Positions 31,078-32,131 of a stretch of DNA of 32,131 nucleotides are shown here, piece after piece. The stretch's first letter is position 1; the number at the start of each line of letters is the position of its first letter. A model generated the notes under the pieces. That model worked only from the letters and a program-made list of their open reading frames with translations. It was not told where the DNA came from and did no database searches. A program made the position numbers and the translations under genes. The stretch comes from Paracoccaceae bacterium. Lineage in GTDB: Bacteria; Pseudomonadota; Alphaproteobacteria; Rhodobacterales; Rhodobacteraceae. The stretch spans positions 1 to 32,131 of the forward strand of contig JAHEAO010000035.1 of assembly GCA_024642725.1 (NCBI GenBank), given 5' to 3'.

Positions 31078-32131
31078 CCCTGCCCGAACGTATGTCCGGC
31101 TGGCTTCTGACCGGTCACGGCGGTCCGGATAAGCTGCACTGGCGCAACGACCTGACCGTGCCGCGCCCCGGCAAGGGTCAGGTTCTGATCCGCGTCCACG
31201 CCTCTTCTGTAAACAACACCGATATCAACACGCGGATCGGCTGGTATTCGAAATCCGTCCGCGGAGACACCGCGACCGCCGGAACGGAGCTCGGTGTCGC
31301 AGATGATGCCGCTGGTGGCTGGGCCGGGGCGCTGACCTTTCCGCGCATTCAGGGGGCGGACTGCTGCGGACGCATCGTGGCTGTGGGCGACGGAGTAGCT
31401 GAATCTCGGCTGGATGAACGTGTGCTCGTGCGGTCGATGCAGTCGACGGAAACCACCGGCCCCGCCCTATCCTTCGTCACCTTCGGATCCGAATACGACG
31501 GCAGTTTCGCGGACTACACGCTGACTCCGTCCGCTCAGGCCCTGCCCGTCCATTGCGACTGGAGCGATGCCGAGCTTGCCTCGATCCCCTGTGCCTATTC
31601 GACCGCCGAGGCCATGCTGCAGCGCATCGGCCTTGGTGCAGAGCGCGTGCTGATCACCGGCGCATCAGGCGGGGTCGGATCTGCAGCGATCCAGCTTGCC
31701 AAACGCCGCGGCGCCCATGTCACCGCCGTGACCAGCCCCGACAAGGCGGCGTCGATCGGTGCCATCGGCGCTGACGGTATCATGGGCCGCGATGATCCTT
31801 TCGTCCCCGGCAGCGCCGATGTCATCCTTGATCTGGTCGGTGGCCCGCGCTGGCCCGCCCTTCTGGATGCGCTCCGCCCCGGGGGGCGCTACGTTGCTTC
31901 CGGCGCCATCGCCGGCCCGATCGTGGAACTGGACCTGCGCACGCTTTACCTGCGCGACCTGACCCTGCATGGTTCGACCTTCCAGCCCGACACCATCCTG
32001 CCCGACGTCATCACCTATATCGAGCGTGGAGAATTGCGCCCGCTGATCGCAGCGGAATTTCCGTTGAAGGACCTGAAACAGGCGCAAGAGTTGTTTCTGG
32101 AAAAGTCATATGTCGGCAAGATCGTTATCCG
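31074..32131 (+). CDS. Quinone-oxidoreductase-like MDR dehydrogenase, 3' end cut by window
   Basis: 352 full codons seen, running off the right edge near the C-terminus (...EKSYVGKIVI). GroES-like N-domain (PGKGQVLIRVHASSVNNTDIN, then FPRIQGADCCGRIVAVG) and an NAD(P) fold (RVLITGASGGVGSAAIQLAKRRGAHVTAV). NNTDIN stands where zinc alcohol dehydrogenases have their catalytic Cys, and GAD stands in place of the GHE motif. So it looks like the zinc-free quinone reductase branch of the MDR superfamily. Coupled to galM by ATGA. Substrate unknown. Confidence 0.87.
   Translation, partial: MTLPERMSGWLLTGHGGPDKLHWRNDLTVPRPGKGQVLIRVHASSVNNTDINTRIGWYSKSVRGDTATAGTELGVADDAAGGWAGALTFPRIQGADCCGRIVAVGDGVAESRLDERVLVRSMQSTETTGPALSFVTFGSEYDGSFADYTLTPSAQALPVHCDWSDAELASIPCAYSTAEAMLQRIGLGAERVLITGASGGVGSAAIQLAKRRGAHVTAVTSPDKAASIGAIGADGIMGRDDPFVPGSADVILDLVGGPRWPALLDALRPGGRYVASGAIAGPIVELDLRTLYLRDLTLHGSTFQPDTILPDVITYIERGELRPLIAAEFPLKDLKQAQELFLEKSYVGKIVI

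Noticed and set aside
1-32131. Defence system, toxin-antitoxin pair, CRISPR array, insertion sequence or prophage
   Set aside because: No nuclease, transposase, integrase, repeat array or toxin motif was found; the only phage-related genes are the GTA-like spike pair.

Overview
The window looks like chromosomal DNA of a GC-rich alphaproteobacterium of the family Rhodobacteraceae (Rhodobacter/Paracoccus/roseobacter-like). This rests on several points. The F0 operon is atpI-atpB-atpE-b'-b with no F1 genes beside it. The ffh...rpsP-rimM-trmD-rplS-rpmE superoperon carries a sulfotransferase-like insertion. The L31 protein has no cysteine, a putA lies divergent from an Lrp-type putR, and there is a pair of genes resembling the head-spike genes of the Rhodobacter gene transfer agent (GTA). 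No rRNA, tRNA, insertion sequence or CRISPR array was seen. GTG and TTG starts are common.

Layout. 1-830 (-) is the truncated gene of an exported choice-of-anchor-F-like protein. 1069-5057 (+) holds an AraC/O6-methylguanine methyltransferase fusion, an OmpA-type lipoprotein, a FadR/GntR regulator and an MscS channel, ending at a strong bidirectional terminator. 5158-7754 (-) is the F0 ATP synthase operon. An ArsR-type regulator diverges from it across an intergenic palindrome. 8329-10133 (-) is an EamA exporter and its overlapping LysR regulator. 10309-11464 (+) encodes a small exported protein and an unknown two-helix membrane protein.

11681-17999 (+) is one long transcription unit: ffh, two GNAT paralogs, chorismate mutase, rpsP, a 48-codon membrane peptide gene, rimM, a sulfotransferase-like gene, trmD, rplS and rpmE. 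Many joints are ATGA overlaps. Hairpins that overlap the stop codon before rpsP and the stop codon of rpsP itself may set its separate mRNA level. A GNAT gene follows the terminator.

18687-20024 (-) is a Rossmann/SAF-domain oxidoreductase. Diverging from it is the likely GTA head-spike operon (base and fibre, 20323-21653), followed by a UDP-glucuronate 4-epimerase. 22806-26869 is the proline catabolic pair putA/putR with an Lrp-like palindrome between them. 26887-29947 is the zinc uptake locus: zur-znuC-znuB runs on the minus strand and znuA diverges, with a near-consensus Zur box in the gap. The right end is a 23-codon leader ORF with a perfect Shine-Dalgarno, galM, and a truncated quinone-oxidoreductase-like gene, coupled by ATGA overlaps.

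Most of the window is core metabolism and translation. The least ordinary parts are the dispersed GTA spike operon, the unannotated-size ORFs (48 and 23 codons), and the structured joints around rpsP and atpE.
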